NCBI GenBank assembly: GCA_030452365.1
Contig: JAKDMK010000207.1
Location: 1 to 5,107 of the forward strand
DNA from: Nitrococcus sp.
GTDB lineage: Bacteria; Pseudomonadota; Gammaproteobacteria; Nitrococcales; Nitrococcaceae
Length of the DNA: 5,107 nt
Direction: 5' to 3'
Shown: positions 1-5,107 of the stretch, in pieces
How the letters are laid out: each line of letters begins with the position of its first letter
How positions within the stretch are numbered: position 1 is the stretch's first letter
Position numbers and translations under genes: made by a program
The notes under the pieces: model-generated
What the model was told of the DNA's origin: nothing
The model's database searches: none
Seen by the model: only the letters and a program-made list of their open reading frames with translations

Positions 1-76
1 AGGAGAGAAGTTTGGTTGTTCCAAATGAACGACGAGCAACGCAGCATGGCCGGCTGTTGGGCGCAACCCGAAGGGA

Positions 77-172
77 CGGGGCTATTTTCTCGCAATCCTG
101 CGTTGCCGCTCGCTTATGTAGCCCGGCTACACAGCGCTCGCGGTGCCTTGTCTTGCGAAAAAATAGCCGCCG
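77..172. repeat. Large imperfect inverted repeat (about 90 bp, centred on base 124)
   Basis: The outer arms are 80-95 (GGCTATTTTcTCGCAA) and 153-168 (TTGCGAaAAAATAGCC), which pair at 15 of 16 positions. The inner arms are TGTAGCC at 117-123 and GGCTACA at 125-131, perfect around a single central base. Both arm pairs share the same centre, base 124, so this is one symmetric structure with a poorly paired middle (about 96-116 against 132-152). A few further pairs form outside it (77-79 with 170-172, bulging base 169). There is no downstream T-tract, so it is not a typical intrinsic terminator. It resembles the reiterated intergenic palindromes of proteobacterial genomes, but only one copy is visible here, so the repeat-family assignment is inference. 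Confidence 0.75.
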
Positions 173-293
173 GCGCGGAGTCGTGGGTGAGTGTCAACAG
201 ACCCTTTATGGATGCCCTGCGAGCGATCGCGAGGCGGTGGATTTATACGCTGTGTCGGCAGCGAACGAATCGGGTGTACCATGCCTTTGAATC

Positions 294-297
294 GGGA
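294..297 (+). promoter_or_regulatory. Ribosome binding site supporting the ATG at 305
   Basis: GGGA lies seven bases before the ATG at 305. The other possible starts, GTG at 191 and ATG at 281, lack a comparable Shine-Dalgarno match. The start at 305 also places a canonical signal peptide at the extreme N-terminus. The match is only four bases, so the call is moderate. Confidence 0.45.
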
Positions 298-304
298 TGA
301 TCGC

Positions 305-1141
305 ATGCTTTTGAAGCAGCGCTCATGGCGAGCGGCGGCGATCGTTATCAGCGCCATGGTCGTTGGCATCGGGCATTCGGCGGTTGCGCTGGGTGCGTCG
401 AATTCGAAGCCGATTGGGGATTGGAGTGAGGAGGAGCTTGGCCGCTATGTGGATCAGCGCATCGAGCAACGGCTGCAAAAGGGCCAACTTATCGAGGATA
501 AGCTTGATGCTCGAATCGAGCAAGGCATCCTCGCCTTTATCGCCAAGCAGCAAGCACGGGACGACGTCAAACCGATTCAGCCCGATGATCACGTGCTGGG
601 CAATCGCTCCGCACGAATTACTCTTATAGAGTATTCGGATTATGTGTGTCCCTATTGCCAGCGGTTCCATGCCACGGCGCACCGTATTGTCGAGCACTAT
701 CAGGGCAAGGTGAACTGGGTGTATCGCCATTTCCCGCTAAGCATTCACAACCCGGGCGCGCAGGAAGCGGCGGCGGGCGCCGAGTGCGCGGCCGAGCTGG
801 GCGGTAATGCGGTCTTCTGGGCTTTTAGCGATCGAATTTTCGCGCGCGCGCACTCCGCCGGCGGTGAGCTTTCCGCTGGGGAACTGGTGTCGCTCGCAAC
901 AGAGGTCGGGCTGGAGCGGAAACCATTCAAGCACTGCCTTGATAGCGGCAAGACACTCGCGGCTGTCCGCGCCGATGTTGCCGAGGGGACGCGGGTTGGC
1001 GTTACGGGTACACCGGGAAACTTCGTGCGAGACAACGCCACTGGCACCGTGATCCCGATGATGGGCGCGCAGCCCTATGAGCAGATAACCCACGTCATCG
1101 ATCAGTTGCTCGCTCGTTCACCGCCGGTGGGCAACCAATGA
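305..1141 (+). CDS. Periplasmic DsbA-family thiol-disulfide oxidoreductase (CPYC active site)
   Basis: A 278-residue exported thioredoxin-fold protein that likely oxidises or isomerises disulfides in the periplasm. Residues 1 to about 28-31 form a signal peptide: basic KQRSWR, a hydrophobic core, then an AVA cleavage motif. Residues about 42-82 are a charged amphipathic helical stretch with a weak 18-residue repeat (DQRIEQRL, DARIEQGI). The DsbA-like domain follows from about 95, with ITLIEYSDYVCPYC; the redox cysteines are C115 and C118. FPLSIHNPGAQEAA and a TGTP loop (cis-Pro P237) are also family hallmarks. Two further cysteines are C161 and C211. The helical N-terminus plus CPYC recalls oligomeric ScsC/Com1-type proteins more than classical monomeric DsbA (CPHC), so an isomerase role is possible. 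It sits 36 bp before ccmC with no terminator between, suggesting co-transcription and a role with apocytochrome c thiols. An ATG at 281 would add eight residues; the GTG at 191 would bury the signal peptide. Confidence 0.87.
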   Translation: MLLKQRSWRAAAIVISAMVVGIGHSAVALGASNSKPIGDWSEEELGRYVDQRIEQRLQKGQLIEDKLDARIEQGILAFIAKQQARDDVKPIQPDDHVLGNRSARITLIEYSDYVCPYCQRFHATAHRIVEHYQGKVNWVYRHFPLSIHNPGAQEAAAGAECAAELGGNAVFWAFSDRIFARAHSAGGELSAGELVSLATEVGLERKPFKHCLDSGKTLAAVRADVAEGTRVGVTGTPGNFVRDNATGTVIPMMGAQPYEQITHVIDQLLARSPPVGNQ

Positions 1142-1177
1142 CTCGATCCAAGCAGTAGGCAGAGGACGAAAGAACTC

Positions 1178-1936
1178 ATGTGGATCTGGCTACACCGATT
1201 GGGATCGCCGCCCTATTTCTATCGCTTCGCGGGGCGGCTGTTGCCCTGGCTCTGGACAGCCTGCCTCATATGCCTAGCCGTTGGTCTGTACTGGGGCCTT
1301 GTAGTGGCGCCGCCAGACTACCAACAGGGCGATAGCTACCGAATTATGTTTATCCATGTGCCAAGCGCCTGGCTGTCTTTGCTGAGCTATGTCCTCATGG
1401 CCAGCTTTTCCGCGGCGGCCCTGATCTGGCGGGTCAAGGTGGCCGAAGTGCTGGCACGTTCCATTGCCCCGCTCGGAGCAAGCTTTACGTTTATCGCCCT
1501 GGTCACCGGCTCACTTTGGGGTAAGCCTATGTGGGGAGCTTGGTGGGTATGGGATGCGCGCCTGACTTCCGAGCTCATTCTGCTGTTTCTCTATCTGGGA
1601 TTCATTGCGCTCGCCTCCGCATACGACGATCCCCGGCGGGCAGCACGCGCGGCCGGGTTGCTGGCGGTAGTTGGTGTCGTCAATGTCCCGATCATCCATT
1701 TCTCCGTGCAGTGGTGGAATACATTGCACCAGGGATCTACCGTAATTAAGCTCGGCGGGCCATCGATCGCGCTCAGCATGCTGCTGCCGCTGCTGATCAT
1801 GGTCGTCGCGCTGCACTTGTACTTATTCGCGGCATTGCTGCAAAGAGCGCGCTGTGAGCTCATTGCCCGAGAGCGCAGCAGTCGGTGGGTCAATGCCTTG
1901 CTACCTGGACGAGGGGTTAGCGATGAGCTGGCATGA
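1178..1936 (+). CDS. ccmC: Heme exporter/handling protein CcmC
   Basis: A 252-residue inner-membrane protein of the heme-handling (WWD) family. It presents heme at the periplasmic face and drives its covalent attachment to CcmE. Six membrane segments are visible at about 22-43, 64-84, 95-114, 130-148, 158-174 and 198-221. The WWD signature WGAWWVWDARLTSEL spans 119-133. The two axial heme-ligand histidines known from E. coli CcmC (H60, H184) occur here at the same numbers, in IMFIHVPSAW and WNTLHQG. The length is close to the E. coli protein. AGAGGA at 1161-1166 lies 11 bases before the ATG, a slightly long but usable spacing. Its last 14 bases overlap ccmD. In the classical order ccmB would precede it; here a DsbA-family gene does. 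Confidence 0.97.
   Translation: MWIWLHRLGSPPYFYRFAGRLLPWLWTACLICLAVGLYWGLVVAPPDYQQGDSYRIMFIHVPSAWLSLLSYVLMASFSAAALIWRVKVAEVLARSIAPLGASFTFIALVTGSLWGKPMWGAWWVWDARLTSELILLFLYLGFIALASAYDDPRRAARAAGLLAVVGVVNVPIIHFSVQWWNTLHQGSTVIKLGGPSIALSMLLPLLIMVVALHLYLFAALLQRARCELIARERSSRWVNALLPGRGVSDELA
1911..1916 (+). promoter_or_regulatory. Ribosome binding site of ccmD, inside ccmC
   Basis: GAGGGG lies six bases before the ATG at 1923. It fixes the ccmD start there rather than at the in-frame ATG at 1854, whose extra 23 residues are polar, have no counterpart in CcmD proteins, and would lie deeper within ccmC. Confidence 0.7.
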
Positions 1937-2078
1937 GTTCCTGTACATGGGCGGGTACGGCTTCTATGTATGGTCGGCCTATGGGGTTGCAGCGGTGGTA
2001 TTGATTACAAACGCGCTGTTACCCGTATTTCGGTTCCGCGCCCTGCGACGTGAGATTGAGCGAGGAGGGGAAAGATGA
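1923..2078 (+). CDS. ccmD: Heme exporter subunit CcmD
   Basis: A 51-residue single-span membrane protein. In known systems CcmD joins CcmC (and CcmAB) and is needed to release holo-CcmE from CcmC. The sequence has the family pattern: N-terminal MSWHEFLYMGGYGFYVW, a hydrophobic span at about 17-37 (AYGVAAVVLITNALLPV), then a strongly basic/charged cytoplasmic tail (RFRALRREIERGGER). It is somewhat shorter than the E. coli protein (69 residues). Identification rests on this pattern and on its place between ccmC and ccmE, since the family is poorly conserved. It starts 14 bases before the end of ccmC, and its TGA overlaps the ccmE ATG. Confidence 0.92.
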   Translation: MSWHEFLYMGGYGFYVWSAYGVAAVVLITNALLPVFRFRALRREIERGGER

Positions 2079-2539
2079 CGCCTCGGCGCAAGCGAATAGT
2101 ACTGGTTGGTCTGCTGTTGACCGGAGTCGCCGGCGCGGCGGCGCTGGCATTGACCGCGTTTCAGCAGAACCTCCTTTATTTCTTCTCGCCATCCCAAGTG
2201 GCCGCGGGTGAGGCTCCGCCCGATTATCCGTTTCGCTTGGGCGGACTGGTCGCGGCCGAGACTGTCGAGCGCGAGTCGGGCAGTCTAAGTGTCCGCTTCG
2301 ATGTAACTGACGGTAGTCAAACCATACCGGTGACCTACACCGGGGTCCTGCCGGATCTGTTCAGGGAAGGACAAGGGGTGGTTGTCCACGGCCAACTCGG
2401 CGCAGGCGGCATCTTCCATGCCGACCAGGTTCTCGCCAAGCATGATGAAGAATACATGCCGCCCGAGGTCAAGGAGGCGTTGCAAGTCTCCGACAACGGC
2501 GCCGGCGCAAGCCGCGGCCCCATGGGAGGTGCGCCGTGA
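2075..2539 (+). CDS. ccmE: Periplasmic heme chaperone CcmE
   Basis: A 154-residue membrane-anchored heme chaperone that binds heme covalently and hands it to CcmF. The N-terminus MTPRRKR is basic and is followed by an uncleaved anchor at about 8-28. The OB-fold beta-barrel domain spans about 45-122 (FRLGGLVA, VRFDVTDG, IPVTYTGVLPDLFREGQGVV). The heme attachment site is H123 with Y127 in the HxxxY motif (AKHDEEYMPPE), matching H130/Y134 of E. coli CcmE. A Gly/Ala/Pro-rich flexible tail follows (about 137-154). An AGGAGG at 2063-2068 lies six bases before the ATG, one of the strongest ribosome binding sites in the window. ATGA overlaps the ccmD stop, and the TGA overlaps the GTG of ccmF. Confidence 0.97.
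   Translation: MTPRRKRIVLVGLLLTGVAGAAALALTAFQQNLLYFFSPSQVAAGEAPPDYPFRLGGLVAAETVERESGSLSVRFDVTDGSQTIPVTYTGVLPDLFREGQGVVVHGQLGAGGIFHADQVLAKHDEEYMPPEVKEALQVSDNGAGASRGPMGGAP
2524..2530 (+). promoter_or_regulatory. Ribosome binding site of ccmF, inside ccmE
   Basis: GGGAGGT lies five bases before the GTG at 2536. This supports the non-ATG start, which yields the typical CcmF N-terminus MIPELGHFALVLAL. Confidence 0.7.
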
Positions 2540-4527
2540 TTCCAGAGCTTGGCCACTTTGCGCTGGTGCTCGCCCTCTCTCTCGCGCTGGCGCAGGCTAT
2601 TTTTCCTGTTTATGGCGCGCTGCGTGACCGCGCCAATCTCATGGCCGTGGCGGTGCCGGCCGCCCGCGGGCAGTTCGTTTTCATCGCCTGCAGCTTCGCC
2701 GCCTTGGCCTATGCATTCCTGACTAACGACTTCTCGGTCGCCTACGTCGCGGCGAACTCCAACACGGCTCTACCCTGGTACTACCGGTTTGCCGCCGTGT
2801 GGGGTGCCCATGAAGGGTCGCTGCTGCTTTGGGTGTTGATTCTGGGCGTGTGGACCGTGGCCGTCACGGTATTCAGTCGGGAGCTGCCTATGGCGTTTCG
2901 CAGCCGGGTGCTCGGCGTGATGGGACTGGTGAGCTGCGGCTTTTTGTTGTTCCTGCTGACGACTTCCGATCCATTTACGCGCCTGCATCCTGCTCCGCTG
3001 GAGGGCCGGGCGCTCAACCCCCTGCTGCAGGACCCGGGTTTGGTCATACATCCGCCGATGTTGTACATGGGCTATGTCGGCTTCTGCGTCGCGTTCAGCT
3101 TTGCCGTTGCCGCCTTGCTCGGCGGCCGCCTGGATTCGGCGTGGGCGCGTTGGTCACGGCCCTGGACCACGGGTGCCTGGGTGTTTCTGACCATGGGGAT
3201 CACCATGGGCAGCTACTGGGCCTACTATGAGCTCGGTTGGGGCGGCTGGTGGTTCTGGGATCCGGTGGAGAATGCCTCCTTCATGCCTTGGCTCGCCGGA
3301 ACCGCGCTTATCCACTCTCTTGCTGTAACGGAAAAGCGTGGCGCATTCAAGCGCTGGACCGTGCTGTTGGCTATCCTGACTTTCTCCTTGAGCCTGCTTG
3401 GGACCTTCTTAGTGCGCTCAGGGGTGTTGACCTCGGTGCATGCCTTCGCAGTCGACCCCCTGCGCGGCGTCTTTGTGCTCGGGCTGTTGGTTGTTTTCGT
3501 TGGTGGCTCGCTTACGCTTTATGCTTGGCGCGCCCGCAAGGTCCACTCGATCGGCCGCTTCGAGCTGCTATCGCGGGAGACGATGCTGCTACTCAATAAC
3601 GCGGTGCTCACCGTTGCCGCCGCCACCGTACTGCTGGGCACGCTCTATCCGTTGGCGATGGATGCGCTCGGCCTTGGCCAAGTCTCGGTGGGCGCGCCTT
3701 ATTTCGAGACTGTTTTCTTGCCGCTGGGTATTCCCTTGCTGGTGTTGGTTGCGATCGGGCCTTTGCTGAAGTGGAAGGGGGATCGTTGGCAGGAGCTTGC
3801 GCATAAGCTTCGGGGACCAGTGCTGATTGCCGGAAGCGCACTGCTTGTCCTTACCTGGTGGCTTTGGCAGGTCAGCCTGGGCGCGGTACTAGGCATCACG
3901 CTGGCGGTTTGGGTCGCGGCCGGCAGCTTCCAAGCACTAAGGGAGCGCATCGTTGGACGGCGCAACCCCATAGCCGCGCTGCGCCGAATGCCGCGCAGCA
4001 TCACCGGCATGTTGCTGGCACACTTGGGTTTGGCGGTCTTCGTTGCCGGCGTTACCGCAGTCAATACCTTCGAGGTAAGCCGCGATTTGAAGATGCGCCC
4101 GGGGGACTCTTATGCGGTCAGTGATTATTCGTTCCGCTTTGTTGGCACGCATCCGATTCAGGGACCTAATTATCAAGGGACCGAAGCGCGTGTCGAGGTA
4201 TCCCATGACGGCAAGTCATTAACCGTACTGCACCCGCAGAAACGGGTCTATCAAGTGCAGCGCATGCCCATGACCGAAGCCGCTATCGACGGTGGGATAT
4301 TTCGCGACATGTTCGTGGCGCTCGGTGAACCACTGGGCAACAACGGGGCCTGGAGCTTTCGAATTCGGCTCAAGCCGCTGGTGCGGTGGGTCTGGTTCGG
4401 TGCCGTTATGATGGCGATTGGCGGTGTAATGTGCATTACGGATCCACGCTATCGCCGACTGCTCGCGCGTGATGCGGCGGCCCGCCATGGCACCGCGGCA
4501 GATCGGCTCTCAGAGGCCAGGACATGA
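2536..4527 (+). CDS. ccmF: Cytochrome c heme lyase subunit CcmF
   Basis: A 663-residue polytopic membrane protein (E. coli about 647) that takes heme from holo-CcmE and, with CcmH, ligates it to the CXXCH motif of apocytochrome c. The periplasmic WWD heme-binding motif GWGGWWFWDPVENASF spans 234-249. The four conserved histidines are H172 (VIHPPMLYMG), H260 (ALIHSLAVTEKRG), H302 (SVHAFAVDP) and H496 (LAHLGLAVF). They correspond to E. coli H173, H261, H303 and H491, which ligate the substrate heme and the structural heme b. Many hydrophobic spans cover about 5-510. A soluble periplasmic stretch (about 512-612) precedes a last membrane span near 615-635 and a basic cytoplasmic tail. GTG start with GTGA overlap of the ccmE stop; ATGA overlap into ccmG. 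No frameshift is seen. Confidence 0.98.
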   Translation: MIPELGHFALVLALSLALAQAIFPVYGALRDRANLMAVAVPAARGQFVFIACSFAALAYAFLTNDFSVAYVAANSNTALPWYYRFAAVWGAHEGSLLLWVLILGVWTVAVTVFSRELPMAFRSRVLGVMGLVSCGFLLFLLTTSDPFTRLHPAPLEGRALNPLLQDPGLVIHPPMLYMGYVGFCVAFSFAVAALLGGRLDSAWARWSRPWTTGAWVFLTMGITMGSYWAYYELGWGGWWFWDPVENASFMPWLAGTALIHSLAVTEKRGAFKRWTVLLAILTFSLSLLGTFLVRSGVLTSVHAFAVDPLRGVFVLGLLVVFVGGSLTLYAWRARKVHSIGRFELLSRETMLLLNNAVLTVAAATVLLGTLYPLAMDALGLGQVSVGAPYFETVFLPLGIPLLVLVAIGPLLKWKGDRWQELAHKLRGPVLIAGSALLVLTWWLWQVSLGAVLGITLAVWVAAGSFQALRERIVGRRNPIAALRRMPRSITGMLLAHLGLAVFVAGVTAVNTFEVSRDLKMRPGDSYAVSDYSFRFVGTHPIQGPNYQGTEARVEVSHDGKSLTVLHPQKRVYQVQRMPMTEAAIDGGIFRDMFVALGEPLGNNGAWSFRIRLKPLVRWVWFGAVMMAIGGVMCITDPRYRRLLARDAAARHGTAADRLSEART

Positions 4528-5063
4528 AGCGCACTTTGCTGTTTCTGCCTTTGATCTTGTTTGGCGCGATGGCGTTGATGCTCGGCCTCGGCTTGACTTC
4601 GGATCCCTCCCAGGTTGAATCGCCGCTGGTCGGCAAGCCGGCGCCGGAATTTCAGGTGCCAGGCTTGCGAAACCCGGGAAGCAGTGTGCAGCTCTCTGAC
4701 TTCGAGGGCGAGGTTGCCCTGATCAACGTCTGGGCGAGCTGGTGTACCACCTGCCGCCAGGAGCATCCCTATTTGATGGCCTTGTCCGAGAACGGCGTGC
4801 CTATCTACGGCATTGATTATAAGGACGAGCGGTCCAAAGCGATTTCCTGGCTCGAGCGATACGGCAGCCCTTATCAGGCGGTGGGCTTCGATCGGAAGGG
4901 CGAGGTCGGCATGGACTGGGGCGTATACGGCGTGCCGGAGACGTATGTGATCGACCGCAACGGCGTCATTCGCTACAAGCATACGGGTGCCATTACCGCC
5001 CGCAGCCTCAATGAGACGCTGCAGCCGCTCATTGCCAAACTGCGCCGGGAGGGTGAAGCGTAA
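4524..5063 (+). CDS. ccmG: Thioredoxin-like reductase CcmG (DsbE)
   Basis: A 179-residue membrane-tethered periplasmic thioredoxin-fold protein. It accepts electrons (from DsbD/CcdA-type donors in known systems) and keeps the apocytochrome c or CcmH cysteines reduced before heme ligation. The N-terminal anchor is at about 4-24. The domain carries the active site WASWCTTCRQEHPYL with C74 and C77, the family motif GIDYKDERSKAISWL (97-111), and the cis-proline loop GVYGVPETYVID with P138 and E139. E. coli CcmG has CPTC, so this is CTTC with Thr at the first intervening position. AGAGG at 4512-4516 lies seven bases before the ATG. It overlaps ccmF by four bases (ATGA), and its TAA overlaps the next ATG by one base. 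Confidence 0.96.
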   Translation: MKRTLLFLPLILFGAMALMLGLGLTSDPSQVESPLVGKPAPEFQVPGLRNPGSSVQLSDFEGEVALINVWASWCTTCRQEHPYLMALSENGVPIYGIDYKDERSKAISWLERYGSPYQAVGFDRKGEVGMDWGVYGVPETYVIDRNGVIRYKHTGAITARSLNETLQPLIAKLRREGEA

Positions 5064-5107
5064 TGACGCGTGGTATTGCTCAAGCGCTGTTGTTCGCCCT
5101 GCTGGTC
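5063..5107 (+). CDS. ccmH: Start of ccmH-like gene (partial, cut by window edge)
   Basis: Only the first 15 codons are present, reading MTRGIAQALLFALLV, which looks like the beginning of a signal peptide. GGGAGGG at 5047-5053 lies nine bases before the ATG, and the start overlaps the ccmG stop by one base (TAATG). The name rests on position: ccmH follows ccmG/dsbE in this operon type and encodes the periplasmic CXXC subunit of the heme lyase. The diagnostic LRCPVCQ-type motif would be beyond the window, so the protein itself cannot confirm the call. Confidence 0.75.
   Translation, partial: MTRGIAQALLFALLV

Larger units (their letters stand above)
1..304. other. Non-coding leader region upstream of the DsbA-family gene
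   Basis: No reading frame here has the look of a real gene. The + strand frames of about 90 codons run straight through a large palindrome, are rich in Arg, Cys and Ser, and match no family I know. The region holds the inverted repeat centred on base 124, a short GTTC/GAAC hairpin near 19-31, a GTTG/CAAC hairpin near 56-66, and the 8-bp palindrome GCGATCGC near 223-230. Any promoter for the operon should lie here or just upstream of the window. The best -10-like match is TTATAC at 243-248, but it has no convincing -35 partner, so I do not call a promoter. Confidence 0.6.

Noticed and set aside
77..172. Intrinsic terminator of an upstream gene
   Set aside because: The outer stem ends in GCC followed by a GC-rich stretch with no T-run on either strand, and the middle of the stem is poorly paired.
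243..248. TTATAC as a -10 promoter box
   Set aside because: No recognisable -35 hexamer lies 16-18 bases upstream and there is no extended -10 TG, so it is too weak to call.
12..300. Two overlapping + strand reading frames of about 92-94 codons in the leader region
   Set aside because: They read through both arms of the palindrome in two frames, lack good ribosome binding sites, and have an Arg/Ser/Cys-rich composition typical of spurious frames.
191..304. GTG at 191 as the start of the DsbA-like gene
   Set aside because: It would add 38 residues with no hydrophobic character before the signal peptide, blocking its N-terminal position, and it lies at the edge of the palindromic element. ATG 305 (or 281) fits better.
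841..853. Alternating CG run in the DsbA-like gene, a possible Z-DNA tract or slippage site
   Set aside because: It is short, in frame, and encodes ordinary residues (Ala-Arg-Ala-His) in a GC-rich gene; nothing else supports a function.
1142..1177. Possible promoter or terminator between the DsbA-like gene and ccmC
   Set aside because: The 36-bp gap has no hairpin with T-run and no -35/-10 pair; it contains only the ccmC ribosome binding site.
4449..4982. 177-codon minus-strand reading frame opposite ccmG
   Set aside because: It is a shadow of the well-supported ccmG gene, with no domain resemblance and no ribosome binding site or operon context.

Overview
The window is a nearly complete cytochrome c maturation (System I, Ccm) operon, all on the + strand, from a Gram-negative bacterium. 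The CcmC, CcmE, CcmF and CcmG sequences keep the E. coli-type signature residues at almost the same residue numbers (for example H60/H184 in CcmC, and H172/H260/H302/H496 in CcmF against E. coli H173/H261/H303/H491). The gene order ccmC-D-E-F-G-H is typical of gammaproteobacteria. Base composition looks moderately GC-rich, about 60% by eye. No finer taxonomic placement is justified from the sequence alone.

Layout: positions 1-304 hold no convincing gene. Their main feature is a large imperfect inverted repeat (about 77-172) centred exactly on base 124, inside what looks like a structured intergenic element. Next comes a gene for a secreted DsbA/thioredoxin-fold protein with a CPYC active site (305-1141). 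After a 36-bp gap follow ccmC (1178-1936), ccmD (1923-2078), ccmE (2075-2539), ccmF (2536-4527), ccmG/dsbE (4524-5063) and the first 15 codons of a gene in the ccmH position (5063 to the window edge). From ccmC onward every gene overlaps the next by 1-14 bases, so the block is almost certainly one transcript with coupled translation.

How the genes work together: CcmC loads heme onto CcmE at the periplasmic face, with CcmD assisting. Holo-CcmE carries the heme, bound through H123, to CcmF. CcmF, with CcmH, attaches it to the CXXCH cysteines of apocytochrome c. CcmG, with CcmH, keeps those cysteines reduced. The leading DsbA-family protein belongs to the same periplasmic thiol-disulfide chemistry, as an oxidant or an isomerase.

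The most notable point is the 5' end. In the classical order ccmC is preceded by ccmA and ccmB (the ABC transporter that releases holo-CcmE). Here a DsbA-family gene sits directly before ccmC, and an apparently non-coding, palindrome-bearing region lies before that. ccmAB must therefore be farther upstream, elsewhere in the genome, or absent. I do not see an unknown system here; this is a recognisable operon with an unusual head.
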